From: Bacteroidota bacterium
GTDB lineage: Bacteria > Bacteroidota > Kryptoniia > Kryptoniales > JAKASW01
Direction of reading: 5' to 3'
Length of the DNA: 7,396 bases
Assembly: GCA_021785235.1 (NCBI GenBank)
Contig: JAJYGB010000029.1
Coordinates: 1-7,396 of the forward strand
The notes below the pieces were generated by a model. The model was not told the DNA's origin. It searched no databases and worked only from the letters and a program-made list of their open reading frames with translations. A program made the translations under genes and the position numbers. Shown in pieces: positions 6,821 to 7,396 of this stretch (positions within the stretch are counted from its first letter, which is position 1; each line of letters begins with the position of its first letter).

Positions 6821-6873
6821 AAGAAAAAACCGCCGGAGGATTGGTTCGGCCAATCAGTCCGACGGTCCTTTTT
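6821..6873. terminator. Bidirectional rho-independent terminator between convergent genes
   Basis: The stem is GATTGG (6839-6844)/CCAATC (6850-6855) with loop TTCGG, extended outward by CGGA (6834-6837)/TCCG (6858-6861) and CCG (6830-6832)/CGG (6863-6865) with small mismatches. TTTTT follows on the plus strand (6869-6873), and AAAAAA precedes it (6824-6829), giving a U-run for minus-strand transcripts. It starts 7 nt after the dedA-like stop and lies 24 nt past the cytochrome stop, so it can serve both genes. Confidence 0.85.
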
Positions 6874-6896
6874 CAAATGCTATAAGGGCGCAGTTC

Positions 6897-7396
6897 TCAT
6901 TGTGTCCCGTCGTGGCAGTCGGTACATGAGCCATCTTTCCATGCGTCTCCTATGCCGGCTGGCGGGTGGACAAATGCCACTCCGTCGAGACTGACGTTGG
7001 CTTCGGGCTTCTCACCCTGGGCCAGGATAACATGGCAGGTTTCACAGCTATGCGGTATGACCTGGCCGTCCGCGCTCTTGTGGTTGCCATCGTGGCAGCG
7101 GAAGCAGCCGGGATATTCCTGGTGGCCGATATCCGTCGGATAAGCTCTCCAGTCGACTCTCATATACGGGAAGAAATTCTCACGGTAGATTTCCTGAATC
7201 GACGCGACGGCGCTCTTGATGTCTGAGTCCTGTGTTGCAACCACAGTGGGATACTTACTGCTATAGAAGGACTCCACGTATAGTGCTATGCTGTCGAGGG
7301 CGTCCTTTGTATTAGTGTAATGTGGAACAAGGGCGTTGACAGCAGTCTGTTTGATCCACGGAAGCGACGGATTGATCGAGCCGCTTGCCAGGGCGT
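6897..7396 (-). CDS. NapC/NirT-like multiheme cytochrome c, C-terminal part (5' end off window)
   Basis: The frame is open from the right edge (first full codon at 7394) to the TGA at 6897, giving 165 visible residues. Three covalent-heme motifs occur: CFRCH, CETCH and CTDCH at visible residues 97-101, 117-121 and 157-161. The helical stretch before them (KDALDSIALYVESFYSSKYP, then EIYRENFFPYMRVDW) and the GHQEYPGCFRCHDGNH segment resemble the C-terminal part of NapC/NirT-like cytochromes in Ignavibacteria and Geobacter relatives; this is recalled similarity. Such proteins sit in the periplasm, often membrane-anchored, and pass electrons from quinol to terminal reductases. The anchor and earlier hemes would be in the missing N-terminal part. 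A GTG at 7277 is internal, not the start, because the frame continues with family-like sequence upstream. The gene converges on the dedA-like gene and shares its terminator. Confidence 0.88.
   Translation of the reverse strand, partial: ALASGSINPSLPWIKQTAVNALVPHYTNTKDALDSIALYVESFYSSKYPTVVATQDSDIKSAVASIQEIYRENFFPYMRVDWRAYPTDIGHQEYPGCFRCHDGNHKSADGQVIPHSCETCHVILAQGEKPEANVSLDGVAFVHPPAGIGDAWKDGSCTDCHDGTQ

Overview
The window looks like chromosomal DNA of moderate G+C from an uncultured or environmental Gram-negative bacterium of the Bacteroidota/Ignavibacteriota (FCB) type. The clues are a DUF4159 protein coupled to a giant DUF4175-like membrane protein, a PAS histidine kinase beside a REC-HisKA hybrid, and the tail of a NapC/NirT-like multiheme cytochrome c whose wording resembles Ignavibacteria and Geobacter-type cytochromes. 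This placement is inferred from protein families only, not from a marker gene. No mobile element, CRISPR array, tRNA or rRNA was seen.

Layout. (i) 1-463, minus strand: the first 154 residues of a REC-HisKA hybrid, which runs off the left edge. (ii) 460-1647, minus strand: a soluble PAS-HisKA-HATPase sensor kinase. Its stop overlaps the TTG start of the hybrid, so the two form a signalling operon. (iii) 1648-1924: a 277-nt gap holding a candidate promoter and a short open frame that is in frame with the kinase but closed by one TAG. (iv) 1925-5320, minus strand: an 1131-residue DUF4175-like protein with three N-terminal membrane segments, a beta-rich extracytoplasmic part and about 540 residues of Gln/Met/Ser-rich helix. 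(v) 5324-5998, minus strand: a secreted DUF4159 protein, 3 nt upstream of the DUF4175 gene. (vi) 5999-6247: a divergent regulatory region with an 8-bp direct repeat and a small hairpin. (vii) 6248-6814, plus strand: a DedA/VTT membrane protein. (viii) 6821-6873: a hairpin flanked by an A-run and a T-run, suited to act as a bidirectional terminator. (ix) 6897-7396, minus strand: the C-terminal 165 residues of a multiheme cytochrome c with three CxxCH motifs, running off the right edge.

How it fits together. Most of the window concerns the envelope: a DUF4159/DUF4175 pair that probably works as one periplasmic/inner-membrane unit, a divergently transcribed DedA transporter and a periplasmic cytochrome. 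The two kinases downstream are cytosolic and have their own likely promoter. A link between them and the envelope pair rests only on adjacency and shared strand. The part least explained by current knowledge is the DUF4159-DUF4175 pair, here without its usual MoxR, DUF58 and VWA partners inside the window.
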